This document shows positions 1 through 10,640 of a stretch of 64,000 nucleotides of DNA, piece after piece. Origin of the DNA: Anastrepha obliqua (Eukaryota > Arthropoda > Insecta > Diptera > Tephritidae); the NCBI RefSeq assembly GCF_027943255.1, contig NC_072895.1, forward strand, positions 78,618,001-78,682,000. The letters run 5' to 3'. Within the stretch, counting starts at the first letter, position 1. Each line of letters starts with the position of its first letter. Position numbers and translations under genes: made by a program. A model generated the notes under the pieces. That model did not search any database. It was not told the origin of the DNA and was given only the letters and a program-made list of their open reading frames with translations.

Positions 1-350
1 CCTACCTTTCGGATCATTCCCATGGCTTTTAAACGTTTGGAAATGGTTGATTGATCAACTCCCAAAGTTTTTGCAACCTCTTCTTGCGTTTGAGCCGGAT
101 CTTGATCGAGCAATTCCTCCAATTCGGTATCCATCAACTTTGGCGGCGCACCCTCGCGTTCTTCGTCTTCCAAGCCAAAATCACCACTTTTAAAGCGTGC
201 AAACCACTTCTGGCACGTTCGCTCAGCTAGAGCATGCTCACCATAAACTTCCACCAAGATACGATGACTTTCGGCTGCTTTTTTCTTCATATTAAAATAA
301 TGAAGAAGAATTCCCCGCAAAAACACATTATTTGGCACGAAATTCGACAT
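1..350 (-). CDS. mariner transposase, N-terminal 116 aa
   Basis: An open frame starts at ATG 350 (protein start MSNFVPNNVFLRGILLHYFN) and runs off the left edge without a stop, which is why it is easily missed. It covers the N-terminal DNA-binding part of a mariner transposase: a first helix-turn-helix with the hallmark EVYGEHALAERTCQKWFARF (about residues 36-55), an acidic linker rich in Glu, and a second helix-turn-helix around LGVDQSTISKRLKAMG (about residues 95-110). In the family this region binds the terminal inverted repeats before DNA cleavage by the DD34D domain. No stop or frameshift occurs in the visible 116 codons, so this is the best-preserved transposase start here. Whether the full copy is intact cannot be seen. 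Confidence 0.85.
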   Translation of the reverse strand, partial: MSNFVPNNVFLRGILLHYFNMKKKAAESHRILVEVYGEHALAERTCQKWFARFKSGDFGLEDEEREGAPPKLMDTELEELLDQDPAQTQEEVAKTLGVDQSTISKRLKAMGMIRKV

Positions 351-523
351 TTTCAAGTGTGGTAAAAATATTGTTGTTTACGCTTCAAATAAAAAACTTA
401 TACTGACGTTTGTGCCTTACGACAGTAGCTCTCCAATGAATGTTTGGAAATGTGGATCGATGGAATAATAATCAAGTTACGCCATCTGTTGTAAAACCGC
501 ACGAACTTATTCATAGTCCAATG
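1..523 (-). mobile_element. mariner element, mellifera-like, cut by window edge
   Basis: The 5' half of a mariner DNA transposon lies on the minus strand. Its outer end is at about 523, where the complementary strand reads ATTGGACTATGAATAAGTTC next to a TA dinucleotide, the usual mariner target site. About 170 bp of untranslated sequence separate this end from the transposase start at 350. The rest of the element, with the catalytic domain and other terminal repeat, lies beyond the window. The end sequence and protein start look like mellifera-subfamily mariners from memory; no search was run. Confidence 0.85.
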
Positions 524-1189
524 TATAGTCCTATATACATACATATGTATTTATAAAAATCTTTAATTTTTTCATTGTTGATTAATAAAAATAAAATAAA
601 TTTGTTTTGAAATCCTGGCTTTTGTTTTATTTTCGAATATAGTGAATTATAAGCATAATAACAGCACATCCAGCAATCCGAATATCTCGTTAATCCGAAT
701 CAGGGTCTGCAATCATTAATTCGGATTAGCGAGCTGGCACTGTATATATAAGAGTAATAGTTATAAATAACCAATACACTAAAATTTAACAAGGACTCTG
801 GCTACCAAGGCCTTCGGCTCGAGATTTATACTTATACGACTAATTTTAGATAATTTACATTAAGTATTAAAAACAAAAACTTGGTGCTATGTTGAATGAA
901 AGTAACAATAATTTTATATATTTCGTTTAGCTAAGATTTGAAATTTAAGGAAAGCGTTAATATTATCTCAGTTTCCAAATTTTAGATGGTCAGAGGGTTT
1001 GCGGCTGCCAAAAACTGTTGTTCGGATCTGAATTAGGCCAGGGCTTTCGTCCAGAAAATAATTGAAAATAATTAATAATAGAATTTCAGAAAAATAAATT
1101 GTTTCTTTTCCAAACTGGGTTCTTTTTCTTGAATTTTTACCTTCAGTCTTAAAAGTTACAATAATATTCAGAATTTACTGTTTTACTAA
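524..1189. other. intergenic, AT-rich, no gene seen
   Basis: No coding region is recognisable. Apart from the pogo/Tigger-like end at 671-742 the sequence is AT-rich and unstructured. Confidence 0.6.
671..742 (-). repeat. possible pogo/Tigger-like terminal repeat remnant
   Basis: Read on the minus strand from 742 this starts CAGTGCCAGCTCGCTAATCC and contains the word TCCGAA or TCGGAT several times in a direct and inverted arrangement. It is bordered by a TA dinucleotide at 743-744. Repeated TCCGAA words next to a CAGT end are typical of pogo/Tigger-type ends. The partner end was not found, so this is a solo remnant at best. Confidence 0.35.
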
Positions 1190-1366
1190 CTCGTCTCGGA
1201 GCCCAAGAACCAGGTTCTCACCACCCTTCGCCTCTTGTTTCGATTTATTATTTTGGTGAAAGACCCAAGTTTCACCCATAGTAATGAATTCACGCACAAA
1301 ATCCTCTTTATCCTCTCGAAAACGCTCTAAATGTTGCTTAGGAAGTCGCATTCCAATTGTTTTTGT
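1190..1366 (-). pseudogene. mariner transposase fragment
   Basis: On the minus strand one frame reads a piece of the mariner catalytic core: a stretch LPKQHLERFREDKEDFVREF followed by ITMGETWVFH. The second part aligns with the first catalytic signature of mariner transposases, normally T-x-D-E-T-W, but the catalytic Asp is Gly here. Downstream the frame continues for about 25 residues before the similarity fades. No terminal repeats were found. The gap between the LERF helix and the GETW motif matches the family, which argues against a chance match. It belongs to a different lineage from the element at the left edge and is clearly dead. Confidence 0.6.
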
Positions 1367-2173
1367 TCCATTGTTTGTACCGATTTACACAGGGAAGCAT
1401 TTGGAAGGGAAACATTTTGTTCATGCGAGAAGGACATATGGGGGAGGGAAAGGGCTTTTTGTTTCCCCGTATTGACGACACTACTTGTGCTTCTTATTTG
1501 TATTGTCAAACTTAAAGAAGTAAACGTCAAAAGCAATGAATCTTGCCGAAAACAATTTTGCCCGCGTGATCGCGAATGAAACATTAAAAGAGAATTTCCA
1601 GTGTCTCCCTTTCCAGATGTCTCTGTGTGTAAATAGGGACATGGCGAATGCGGCACCCATTATGCTCACAGCTTTCGGGAATCTAATACTTCAGTCAAAA
1701 TATTGTTTACACTTCCCAATGAAATGCTTAAATCTCTTTCAGTCATTCAACGATTTTCCAGTACGCCTTCTGGTGTTGTTGCTGTTATACGTTCTTCACG
1801 TGGATCGAAGATCAAGGCTTGTACGACCACGTTTACTATAACTTCAGCAACCCATCTTGCTGCTATACTAATTGATGGTGAAAAGTCCTTATACGCTTTC
1901 AACATTCGCTCATAAATTAAATGACAGATTGAAATGAAGCTTACAATACGTTCATATGAAGAGTGCACCGATATAACGAACAAAGTAGGCTAGTAGCAAA
2001 GTTCTCTCTTATCAAACCGCAAAACTCATTGAGCAAACTAGTCGTATGTTATGTTCATGAATCAAAGATTTTCGCTTGCAATTTCCTGGGAATGGAACTT
2101 GCTGATCTGGCTTCACGACTTCCAAGTATGTACTGTGAAATCGTTCGCATTTCCTCTTTTTCACCTCCATTTT
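1367..2173. other. intergenic, no recognised feature
   Basis: Short open frames on both strands overlap in this stretch, but none shows a domain or motif I recognise. It may be old transposon DNA; nothing supports a gene. Confidence 0.5.
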
Positions 2174-2175
2174 GG

Positions 2176-2484
2176 CTGTAGCCGAATGGGTTGGTGCGTG
2201 ATTACCATTCGGAATTACAGAGAGGTCGTTGGTTCGAATCTCGGTGAAACACCAAAATTAAGAAAAAAATGTTTCTAATAGCGGTCGCCCTCGATAGGCA
2301 ATGACAAACCTCCGAGTGTATTTCTGCCATGAAAAAGCTCCTCATAAAAATAGTTCGGAGTCGGCTTGAAACTGTAGGTCCCTCCATTTGTGGAACAACA
2401 TCAAGACGCACACCACAAATAGGAGGAGAAGCTCGGCCAAACACCTAACAGAAGTTAACGCGCCAATTATTTATTTTATTTTTT
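2176..2484 (+). repeat. tRNA-derived SINE, copy 1, near full length
   Basis: A tRNA-like head starts GTAGCCGAATGGGTTGGTGC (A-box-like) and has a polymerase III B box GGTTCGAATCT at 2231-2241. A body about 200 bp long contains conserved blocks CCGAGTGTATTTCTGCCATG and CACCACAAATAGGAGGAGAA, then a tail CGCCAATTAT with T/A-rich repeats. An 8 bp match TTTTGGCT on both sides (about 2170-2177 and 2482-2489) could be a target-site duplication, though part of it may belong to the SINE head. Eight further copies occur in the window. The open reading frames crossing it are not genes. Confidence 0.8.
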
Positions 2485-2738
2485 TGGCTTATTATACATT
2501 TTGAAACATTTATGCTTTCGAAATAAAATTAATTAAAAAAAAAATTATAGCTATAAATAAAATTATTTTCAACGTCAGGCCCGATGAAAAATGATGGATT
2601 TTGTAGGAATAATTAGGCGATATGTCCATAAAATTACTATTGTTTTTGTTGTATTAATTAACTACTGAAATCAAACGTTATCAGAAACATATCTACAGCA
2701 AAATTATTGCAGCTACGTTGCTATTGAAAAAAGTTTAA

Positions 2739-3286
2739 GGGGGAACGCCACTGTGAAAATTCAAAAAACTCGATTTTTTTTTGCATAAATTGTTAGTATA
2801 ACTACTCAAGAAAATGTGGTAAAAATTTTAAAGCGAAATTCGCTTTATTCCCGATTCCATGTGCACTTAACTGAGTGCGCGTCGGTTCGGCCCGTAGCGC
2901 TTACGATACGATGCCTTATTTCAAACGCGTTTTTTTTCGAAATGACTCTTTTTGATACGGTGGCAACGATTTCGCGAAGACTAATGAACCGATTTTAATT
3001 TTCTTTTTTTCAAAATTTGTATTATCGCATTGGCTATCGTTGTGCGTAGCCGATTTTCAAAATTTTGAAAATAACTATTTTTTTTGGCCTGTTGAAAATC
3101 AAAAAAATGGTGAAAAACACACATCGAAATTCAAATCTCCATTTTAACAAAAACAAAAAAAACGGCTACGTACAACGATAGCCACTATTGTGTAGATTAA
3201 TAAAATTTTTGGTTTTTTGATTTCAGTTGATTATTCATTGCTGTATCGTTACCACCAAATGACGCCATTGTTTGTGGCATTCCCCC
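2739..3286. mobile_element. TTAA-flanked MITE with internal hairpin
   Basis: Both sides carry TTAA (2735-2738 and 3287-3290). The ends are inverted: GGGGGAACGCCACTG on the left and, read inward from the right, GGGGGAATGCCACAAAC. TTAA target duplication is the mark of the piggyBac superfamily, so this looks like a 548 bp non-autonomous piggyBac-type MITE. Inside lies a second inverted pair, GGCTATCGTTGTGCGTAGCC at 3032-3051 against GGCTACGTACAACGATAGCC at 3165-3184, with over 100 bp between. There is no transposase. Confidence 0.7.
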
Positions 3287-3290
3287 TTAA

Positions 3291-4183
3291 GGTTGTAAAA
3301 CCTCATGTGGTTGAAATTATTAGTAGAAATAAGTGCAAGTTTTGTAAATTCGGTACATTAGCATACATACGTACGTACATGGTTTAAGTACTTCATAACG
3401 GATTTTAAATAGCGCCCTAAAAATGTTGTTCCAATGCAAAAATATTTCTAAGCTTTACACATTTTTATGATGGCTAAATTGAGCAGCGAGCAAAGTTAGG
3501 AAACTATTAAAATGCAAACATTTTTAATATTTTAGAGTCATCTACTCCAGTTTTTGATCGTAATAACACAGGCCAACAACTCAACATAAACAAACTTTAG
3601 CAATAATGTAAGGGAAGCCTCCAGGCTTCGCATTGCTTAAACTTGGTTTTATTGTTTCACAAGCACTTTAGGCAAAAATTTTACTAGGGGTCACCGAAGA
3701 TGAAAATCTGTTCGCGATAGGACGGGTGTGCAAGAAAACTTTGTGCAAGCTAACGGGAACACAGCTAATCAGGTCAAGAGACCTTAAGTTTAAGGCACTA
3801 TTAAGTGGCCGGACATTCTATTTCCATACCCTCAAATCTTTAAACTGTCTGCTATGGTTTCTATGAAAGGAGTAGTCTCACCCAAGACTTTGTTTGCTTT
3901 TTCTTTGTAAAGTCAGACGGCTACTTGCAGCCACACTTACTGGTGGATCGATGCTTAAAGCGAATGCATAGAAGTAGCACACTAAAGCTTCCTTTCTTTA
4001 TGTAGTGACCTAAGACTCCTCCGTTGGTTACCGCATGTGAAACCAACGTTACTCACATTGCCCAGAGAGGGCAGACTCTGACATAAGTATATATACAATC
4101 CTTCCCATATATAAAGGAATTGTTGTTGTTTGTATTTTCTAAATATTTGGAGAAATTCTATTTCAGATTGAAACTGAACTATA
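3291..4183. other. region upstream of the Fatp gene
   Basis: No gene is seen. The stretch must hold the promoter and 5' untranslated region of the downstream gene. The run ATTCTATTTCAG just before 4167 could be a splice acceptor for a 5' untranslated exon joined 17 bp before the start codon, but no donor can be assigned and no clear TATA box or initiator stands out. Confidence 0.4.
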
Positions 4184-6525
4184 ATGCAAGTTTTGTTGGT
4201 GCTTAACTTTAGGCAACGAAATGCCACACGCCTTGCCACAATCCTTTCCGGAGTGTTTGCCCTCATATTGTTCAAAGACAGCGCAAAAGCATGCCTGATT
4301 CTAGGAGCTGCATTGGCGTTATTGCTCAGGAATCCAACCTTTGTCTACGCTTTCGGGACCACTATTAGACGGGATATTGTGTAAGTGTGTTGACCTATCT
4401 AACTCTACAATAAGTGTTGGTATATACTAGTATGTATGTATGTATTTCAACTTTCAGAGCGGGGTACCGTTTCGTCAGGCTGAATCTTTTCATAATGTTT
4501 ATGGAACGGAGGCAATGGACTATAGCACGCATATTTCAAGAACGCGCGAAAATGCACCCTCAAAAGCCATGCTTCATAATGGACGACCGCTCATTAAGCT
4601 TTCAATGGGTGGAGGAGTATACTAACAAAGTGGGCGCTTATTTCAAAGCGCGCGGCCTGCAACGAGGCGATTGCGTAGCTTTGATCATGGAAACTAGACC
4701 AGAGTATGTGTGTCTCTGGCTGGGACTGTCGAAGATTGGTGTCGTCACAGCATTAATCAATTCACATTTGCGGCGTGAAACGCTGCTGCATTCAATACAT
4801 GTGGCAAATGCACAAGCCATTATTGTAAGCACCGAACTTACTAAAGCATTGGAAGAAATTTACTACGACATGGAGATCAAGGCGTTACCAGTGTATCAAT
4901 ATAGTGATGATGAACAACGAGATATTGATAACTTTAATCTCTTAAACGGTAAATTTGACAACTCCCTGTGTCTAATGGGCATTGACACAAACTGATTTTA
5001 TTGCCTACAGGTGCTATTGACCTCTCCAGTGCCTTGCAAGTGCAGCCGGTTGAAGATCTGAGTGCGAGTATTGCCCTTTGCAATCCCAAAGACAAACTAC
5101 TCTATGTGTATACGTCGGGCACTACGGGTATGCCAAAGGCCGCAGTTATAAATAATCTAAGGTAAGTAAATTTAAATAAATCCATGTACGTGCGTATGTA
5201 TAACTTTTCAATGCAATAAATTGAGTTGAAAATCTACAATTGAATTGAATGTGCACAGGTACTTGTTTATGGCCAGCGGAATCCACCATATGCTCGCTCT
5301 GAAAACCAGCGATGTCATATATAATCCCTTGCCACTTTATCATACTGCAGGGGGTATACTTGGAATTGGAAATGCCCTGGTGCATGGCTGTACCATCGCC
5401 ATGCGTAAAAAATTTTCTGCATCAAATTTCTGGAAGGATTGCATCAAGTACGATTGCACAGTGGCGCAGTACATTGGTGAATTGTGTCGTTATCTTCTAT
5501 CCACGCCTCCAAAACCAGAGGACACACAACACCGTCTACGCTTGATGTACGGCAATGGTTTGCGTCCACAAATTTGGTCTCAATTTGTATCCAGATTCAA
5601 CATTCCAAACATTGGCGAAGTCTATGGATCCACTGAGGGCAACTCGAATCTCGGTATACGAATTGTGTAAATATTCAATCAAACAAAGAGAAATAAGTTT
5701 TCTGTGACTTTCAAACCTTTCAGCCAATATGACCAATCAAGTGGGTGCTGTAGGTTTTGTGCCACTCATTTTGCGCTCTTTTTATCCCGTACAAATTATT
5801 AAATGTGATGAGGAGACAGGTGAACCCATTCGAAATGCTAATGGCTATTGCCAACGCTGTTCGCCTGGTGAAACCGGGTTGCTAATAGGTAAAGTGAATC
5901 CAAGACGCGCGGCGACTGCCTTCAATGGGTATGCTGACAAGAAGTCGTCGGAAAAGAAGCTGTTGCGAAATGCATTCAGGGAAGGTGATCTCTTCTTCAA
6001 CTCTGGTGACATGGTGGTTGGAGACATCCTGGGATATTTCTATTTCAAAGATCGCACTGGTGATACATTCCGTTGGCGTGGTGAAAATGTTGCAACACAA
6101 GAAGTGGAAGCGATTATCACAAATATCGTTGGTCTGCAAGATTGTGTCGTCTATGGTGTAGATGTAAGTATCGCCTTTAAAAAAATGTGCTTTAGTTCTT
6201 GTATAATGTTGCATAGGTCCCCTACGTGGAAGGCAAAGCTGGAATGGCGGCTATAGTAGACCCCGATCGCAAAGTAGACATGCAACATCTATCAGCAGGA
6301 GTGCGCGGCAGTTTGCCGGCATATGCACGACCACTTTTCATCCGATTGATGAATGATATACCGCGTACTGCTACCTTTAAACTAAAGAAGAGAGAGCTTG
6401 TACGAGAAGCTTTCGATATTCATCGAACTATAGATCCTATCTATTATTTGAACAAAGATGGTATATATCGATTGCTAACACAGGAGCAATTTGAGGATTT
6501 GTTACATGGCAAAGGCGGACTGTAA
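4184..6525 (+). CDS. Fatp: fatty acid transport protein (SLC27-type acyl-CoA synthetase)
   Basis: Six exons join to a 660-residue protein: 4184-4380, 4458-4948, 5011-5161, 5259-5653, 5724-6163, 6217-6525. All five introns (53-97 bp) have GT-AG ends and the reading phase is kept. FATPs are membrane-bound enzymes that move long-chain fatty acids into the cell by coupling uptake to ATP-dependent acyl-CoA formation. Seen here: two hydrophobic stretches at residues 17-48 (membrane anchor), the AMP-binding loop YTSGTTGMPKA at 263-273, the YGSTEGN motif just before residue 412, SGD at 505-507, and the FATP/VLACS signature DRTGDTFRWRGEN at 521-533. Length and motif order match FATP1/4-type proteins (about 620-660 aa), and no catalytic motif is broken. 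The start is the first ATG before the membrane segment. Which paralogue it is cannot be settled by eye. Confidence 0.93.
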
Positions 6526-7181
6526 AAACAAATAATTGAACAATATTCTTAAAATAGTTGGAAAGTGAAATTTTAACGGTGGCATTTTGGATTGTGAAAT
6601 TATTTTTACACAAAGAGTTGAGTGCAATAATGTACAAAATGAACAAATTTAATGGCCTTAGTCCTTAGTCAATGTAAAGTTTCATATCTTGCGCTGGCTG
6701 TCATATTTGAAATGTCATAAAAAAGTTTTGTTTAAGTAGTGTTGATATGAAAAATGTTTAATATGTGTGAATATTTTTAAATGAAATCGATTGATAAATA
6801 AGTATGCCGTTTTGTAAGTTCAGAGAGATAAATACATGTATATAGTACAACAACTGGTTACCACTGCATGTTAGTACAATTTTGATTTTAATGCAATAAT
6901 CGATATAAAATTTAAAGAATATTTGTTGAACGAAAACAAATTTATTGCCGTATTTTACAAAGCTTCTCACAAAATCTTATTATACTATTTTTAAAGAATA
7001 TGTATTAGTTTTCCATCCGATTTCAAGGTTATGAAATATTGAACTCTCTGTAGTATTTTTTACAAATAAGAAAGAAAATAAAATTGAAGAAATTACGAAA
7101 CACGGTGGAGTATTTAAATATCTCAAGTCCATCAAAACGAGAAAGGTAAGAAATTAAAGCTTAGTTTGCATTGCAATTATA
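6526..7181. other. 3' flank of the Fatp gene
   Basis: AT-rich sequence containing the presumed 3' untranslated region. No canonical AATAAA lies close after the stop at 6525; one occurs near 7077. No other feature is seen. Confidence 0.45.
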
Positions 7182-7183
7182 TA

Positions 7184-7724
7184 GGGGTTTTCAGTAAGAG
7201 CGCTCAACTTTTGAACTTTTTTGAATAAAACACAAACGGTTTGACTTTTTTAACTAATTTTTTTTTTTATTATCGAGTTTGAACATATACATTTAAGTGT
7301 GAAATTCGATTTCTTTTGCATGACCACCGCGTGCACGTTTTACGAAGTCCACTCGTTGAACCCAATTTTGACCACTCTATTGCATAAATCGGCCGAAATT
7401 CCAGCAATTTCGCGTTCAATATTGGCTCTAAGCTCACAAATCGTCGCCGGCTTGTTACTGTAGACCAATGGCTTCACATAACCCCAAAACGGGACGGCTT
7501 GTTAAATGGACCGTAAAATGGCCGTAATGCTCTTAAAGTAGCAGCAACAGAACGATTATTTTCATAAAAAATTTGCACGATTTGCAATCGTTGTTCAAGT
7601 GTGTAGCGTTCCATGATGAAATGTATACTAATGAAGTTTACAAATGACAAGCGAAAAATAAAAAATATTGCGTCGTTCGCTCTCCCTATCGGAAAAAAGT
7701 TGAAGCGCACCTATTGAATAACCC
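7184..7724 (-). mobile_element. internally deleted Tc1/mariner-superfamily element
   Basis: TA dinucleotides at 7182-7183 and 7725-7726 flank imperfect inverted repeats (GGGGTTTTCAGTAAGAGCGC against GGGTTATTCAATAGGTGCGC read inward). On the minus strand the transposase start at about 7611 encodes MERYTLEQRLQIVQIFYENN and some 20 more residues of the helix-turn-helix. The sequence then jumps to the C-terminal tail: KPATICELRANIEREIAGIS, a frameshift, and FVKRARGGHAKEIEFHT before the stop. The whole DDE catalytic middle, about 250 residues, is missing. The protein style (MERYTLEQ start, KRARGGH end) is that of the insect IS630-like group whose members at 37.7 and 43.1 kb keep the catalytic part. 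This is a non-autonomous derivative about 540 bp long. Confidence 0.82.
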
Positions 7725-7726
7725 TA

Positions 7727-8049
7727 TATCATAGCTACATAAATGGGTACAATTAGCCATGTATTCTATTAGTTTTTCACCGGATACTCTTTGTTTAGCT
7801 TACAAAAACCTATCACACGAAAGTTATACTCGTATAAATCCTGCTTTTTACTAAATGAACAGTTTTTCTTTTATAAATACATTTTGGCGCATACAATTCA
7901 TAACGCATACTGGTGAGCAAGAAATGACAAGGAGACGGTGCTGCATAGCTTTTAAGTGCTGCGAAATTGTTGACGCAGAGTTCAGAATTACTGCTGCGAC
8001 GACGAAACTAAAAAATGGAGAGAGAACAATGTTTCAATTCCTAATCAAT
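7727..8049. other. intergenic, no recognised feature
   Basis: AT-rich; a short open frame at 7855-8052 shows no known motif. Confidence 0.5.
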
Positions 8050-8585
8050 TGAAGGGAGTGGCAAAACGGGCTATGGGCCAAAGAAGTTGGCCTCAGAGCC
8101 CATCTTAGCCAAGGAGTCAGAGGTCTCCTTACCCACGTGACCCATGTTAGCATCAGGCTGTTATGTCTACCGACATAGTTCAGCCTGGATTTACAAGACT
8201 TCACTACCCCTGATGGGGTTGGAGGGCTGTCTAAGGCCATAAGCGCAGCTTGGCTGTCGCTGCAGACACATATAGATCTGCCTCTCCATCGTTTTTCCAC
8301 AACAAAGTTCATCGCTTCTTGAACTGCATACACCTCCGCTTGAAACACAGATGCATGCATTCCAAGAGCAAAGTGCAGTTTTGTCCTGCTGGATTTCACG
8401 TAGACCCCGTGAAATGCGAAAACAGTGTTTGCCGGGCTCGTTTTCTGAGTTTGACCACAACTGAGCCTCTAGCAGCACTACACTGTATCTATTTTCAAGT
8501 ACGACTATTGATGGCATGGAGTTAAGGGGCATGGAGGGAACCGTTGGATCGAAGTCCATGCCTTCTCTGTTTTCCAAAGACATAC
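8050..8585 (-). pseudogene. LINE fragment, RNase H region (I/LOA-like family)
   Basis: Minus-strand frames encode pieces of a LINE RNase H domain: RYSVVL.EAQLWSNSENEPG (upstream of the domain), then TKLHFALGMHASVFQAEVYA with the conserved Glu after FQA, ICVCSDSQAALMAL carrying the catalytic Asp, and RLNYVGRHNSLMLTWV. The frames are interrupted and part of the domain start is deleted. The sequence is clearly the same family as 14755-16125, 36002-36650 and 54238-55790. Neither the 3' tail nor the reverse transcriptase is present. It is a dead 5'- and 3'-truncated fragment. Confidence 0.8.
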
Positions 8586-9096
8586 AAAGTAATAATCATA
8601 ACCTATTGTATACTTATATCAAAAGAAAAATAAGTTTTAAACTCCCAGATAAATACAAATGTATGTTAGGATAATGCTAAACAATCTAATTTTGTCATAA
8701 CTTTGTAAACTCCTATGTTAAAATGATTTTGGGCAATAAATGAAATGATTTGAATATTCTTGTGTGGTGTACAGAGTAAATAACTTATACGGAATTTTCC
8801 GGTTTCTTTTTGAACTTTTTGTATTCTTTCGTACTGTATGGTTATTTTACGTTTCAGTGATCACATCCCCAACTCGTGATATATAAAAAAATTTCGTATG
8901 TGACGTTGCGATTTTGCGATGATTTTTTTCCTAATATTTAGAAATTTGCGCAGATTTATTGTCGGATTGAGAATAGGACGTTCCTTGCGATAATACGGCA
9001 AACATTCGGCTACTTAGCCATGTGATCGAAACACTCCGACTATGAGCAGAAGCCCACAATATGAGTAAATAGCGCTTTCACTTATATGTGTGTATA
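8586..9096. other. intergenic, no recognised feature
   Basis: AT-rich sequence between the LINE fragment and the foldback element; nothing recognised. Confidence 0.5.
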
Positions 9097-9777
9097 TTAG
9101 GGTGGTCCAAAAAAAATTTGTATGCTGCCGCCCCCCAAAATAGTAAAGAATGAAAAATAAAAAGACCCGTATTTTTTTTTTTTAATCAGACCATATTTAA
9201 TGGTGCCGCCGGGGCTTTGAAATATCCCATGTATTTTGCATGGGAAAAAAATACTTTTTCGTAGATTTCATGTAAAAACCTGGAAAATGAATATATTTTA
9301 ACCGGATACCTCAGTTTCTCTTCATAATTGGTCAGGGAATAACAACCAATTATGAAATAATTAATTTTTTTGTATTAACTATTTTTTATAGAACCCCAAA
9401 AAGCCCCCATAAAACGAAAATCTAAGAAAAAATCGAAAAACAATATTTTATATTACTTTTATGAAAATAGTTAATACAAAAAAAATTAATTATTTCATAA
9501 TTGGTTGTTATTTCCTGACCAATTATGAAGAGAAACTGAGGTATCCGGTTAAAATATATTCATTTTCCAGGTTTTTACATGAAATCTACGAAAAAGTATT
9601 TTTTCCCCATGCAAAATACATGGGATATTTCAAAGCCCCGGCGGCACCATTAAATATGGTCTGATTAAAAAAAAAAAATACGGGTCTTTTTATTTTTCAT
9701 TCTTTACCATTATGGGGGGCGGCAGCATAAAAATTTTAATATAAATTTTTTCCCATGCATTTTTGGACCACCCTAAT
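9097..9777. mobile_element. long foldback (near-perfect inverted-repeat) element
   Basis: Two arms of about 290-310 bp, left from 9100 and right ending at 9773, are almost identical as reverse complements. A spacer of about 70 bp (9392-9460) separates them. The tips read GGGTGGTCCAAAAA on the left and TTTTTGGACCACCC on the right, with TA on both sides (9098-9099 and 9774-9775), as expected for a TA-targeting element. The right arm carries about 25 extra bases near its tip. The open frame at 9461-9664 lies inside the right arm and is not a gene. RNA from this locus would fold into a hairpin of nearly 300 bp. Confidence 0.85.
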
Positions 9778-9784
9778 GTATATA

Positions 9785-10640
9785 GTTCAGTTCAATTTCA
9801 GGGAGACTTGATTTTGTTGAGAATGTACAAAATCTTAGATCAGACAGGCAGTCGCTAAATAGGCCATTAAAACTAGCAAGAGAGAAAATTTCAAGAAACT
9901 TTGTTAGGAAGCGAAAAGCGTACACACACCCCAAATTACTTGCCCAGTCAGGTTGCGCCAATTTTGCCATCGTGCATACAACACGAAGCAGGTGACATCC
10001 CTCGTATCACCGAACAAGAACTCCAAGCGGCGTGTAATAAAAAAAGTCTAAGAAAGCTCCAGTTCCAGATGGTATATGAAATAGAGCCCTAAAATAATTT
10101 TTTTATTTTATCCACATGCCAGTTGGCTTCAGCAAATCCCGATATGGCGCGGCGGGAAAAAACGAAACACTTTTAACATAGCTAGCAGGCAGCGTATACT
10201 AGAAACCCTCGCAAAAATAGGGTCGCCTAGTTATATTATCAGTATAATTGAGACCGTAAACTGAAATTTAGAAGCGACAAAGGCATTGGGAGTATATCGT
10301 GTTATCAGGAGTTTCTCAAGGATCAGTTCTGGGTCAACTGCTATGTAACTTAATGCATGACAAAGTTCTAAGACTGGATATGCCACTTAGAATTAAAGTC
10401 ATTGGATTCGCGGATGGCATCGCGGTGGTAATGGTGGCAAAACATATCCACGAAATTGAGAGCATCGCCAGCGAATCAGTAAACAGGATCAATGCTTGGC
10501 CAAGCTCTATGAAGTTGGAATTAGCCGAGTATAAGACCAATGTAGTCCTAATAACCAGCAGAAAAATAGTAGAAACTATGAATGTAAATGTTGGGACTGA
10601 AATATAAGTTCAAACCCCGTTATTAAATACCAGGTGGAGA
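9785..10640 (+). pseudogene. R1-like LINE, reverse transcriptase remnant
   Basis: Plus-strand frames show a broken reverse transcriptase of R1 type. Around 10048-10090 the start of the domain reads KKAPVPDGI-like (normally KAPGPDGIPN). At 10299-10607 one frame gives GVSQGSVLGQLLCNLMHD, VIGFADGIAVVMVAKHIHEI and ELAEYKTNVVLITSRK. The polymerase motif normally FADD reads FADG, so a catalytic Asp is lost. Frames are shifted or stopped between these blocks, and a large part of fingers and palm is missing. A short following block resembles the KYLGV region with stops. It is a dead 5'-truncated copy, related to but distinct from the copy at 46.2-47.8 kb. Confidence 0.75.

Noticed and set aside
1747..1983. 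78-codon minus frame with protein-like sequence
   Set aside because: No motif or family; a frame on the plus strand overlaps it.
2231..2241. tRNA gene suggested by a polymerase III B box
   Set aside because: No cloverleaf or anticodon arm; the box belongs to a repeated SINE found nine times.
9461..9664. 67-codon open frame
   Set aside because: It lies in one arm of the foldback palindrome and is mirrored in the other arm.
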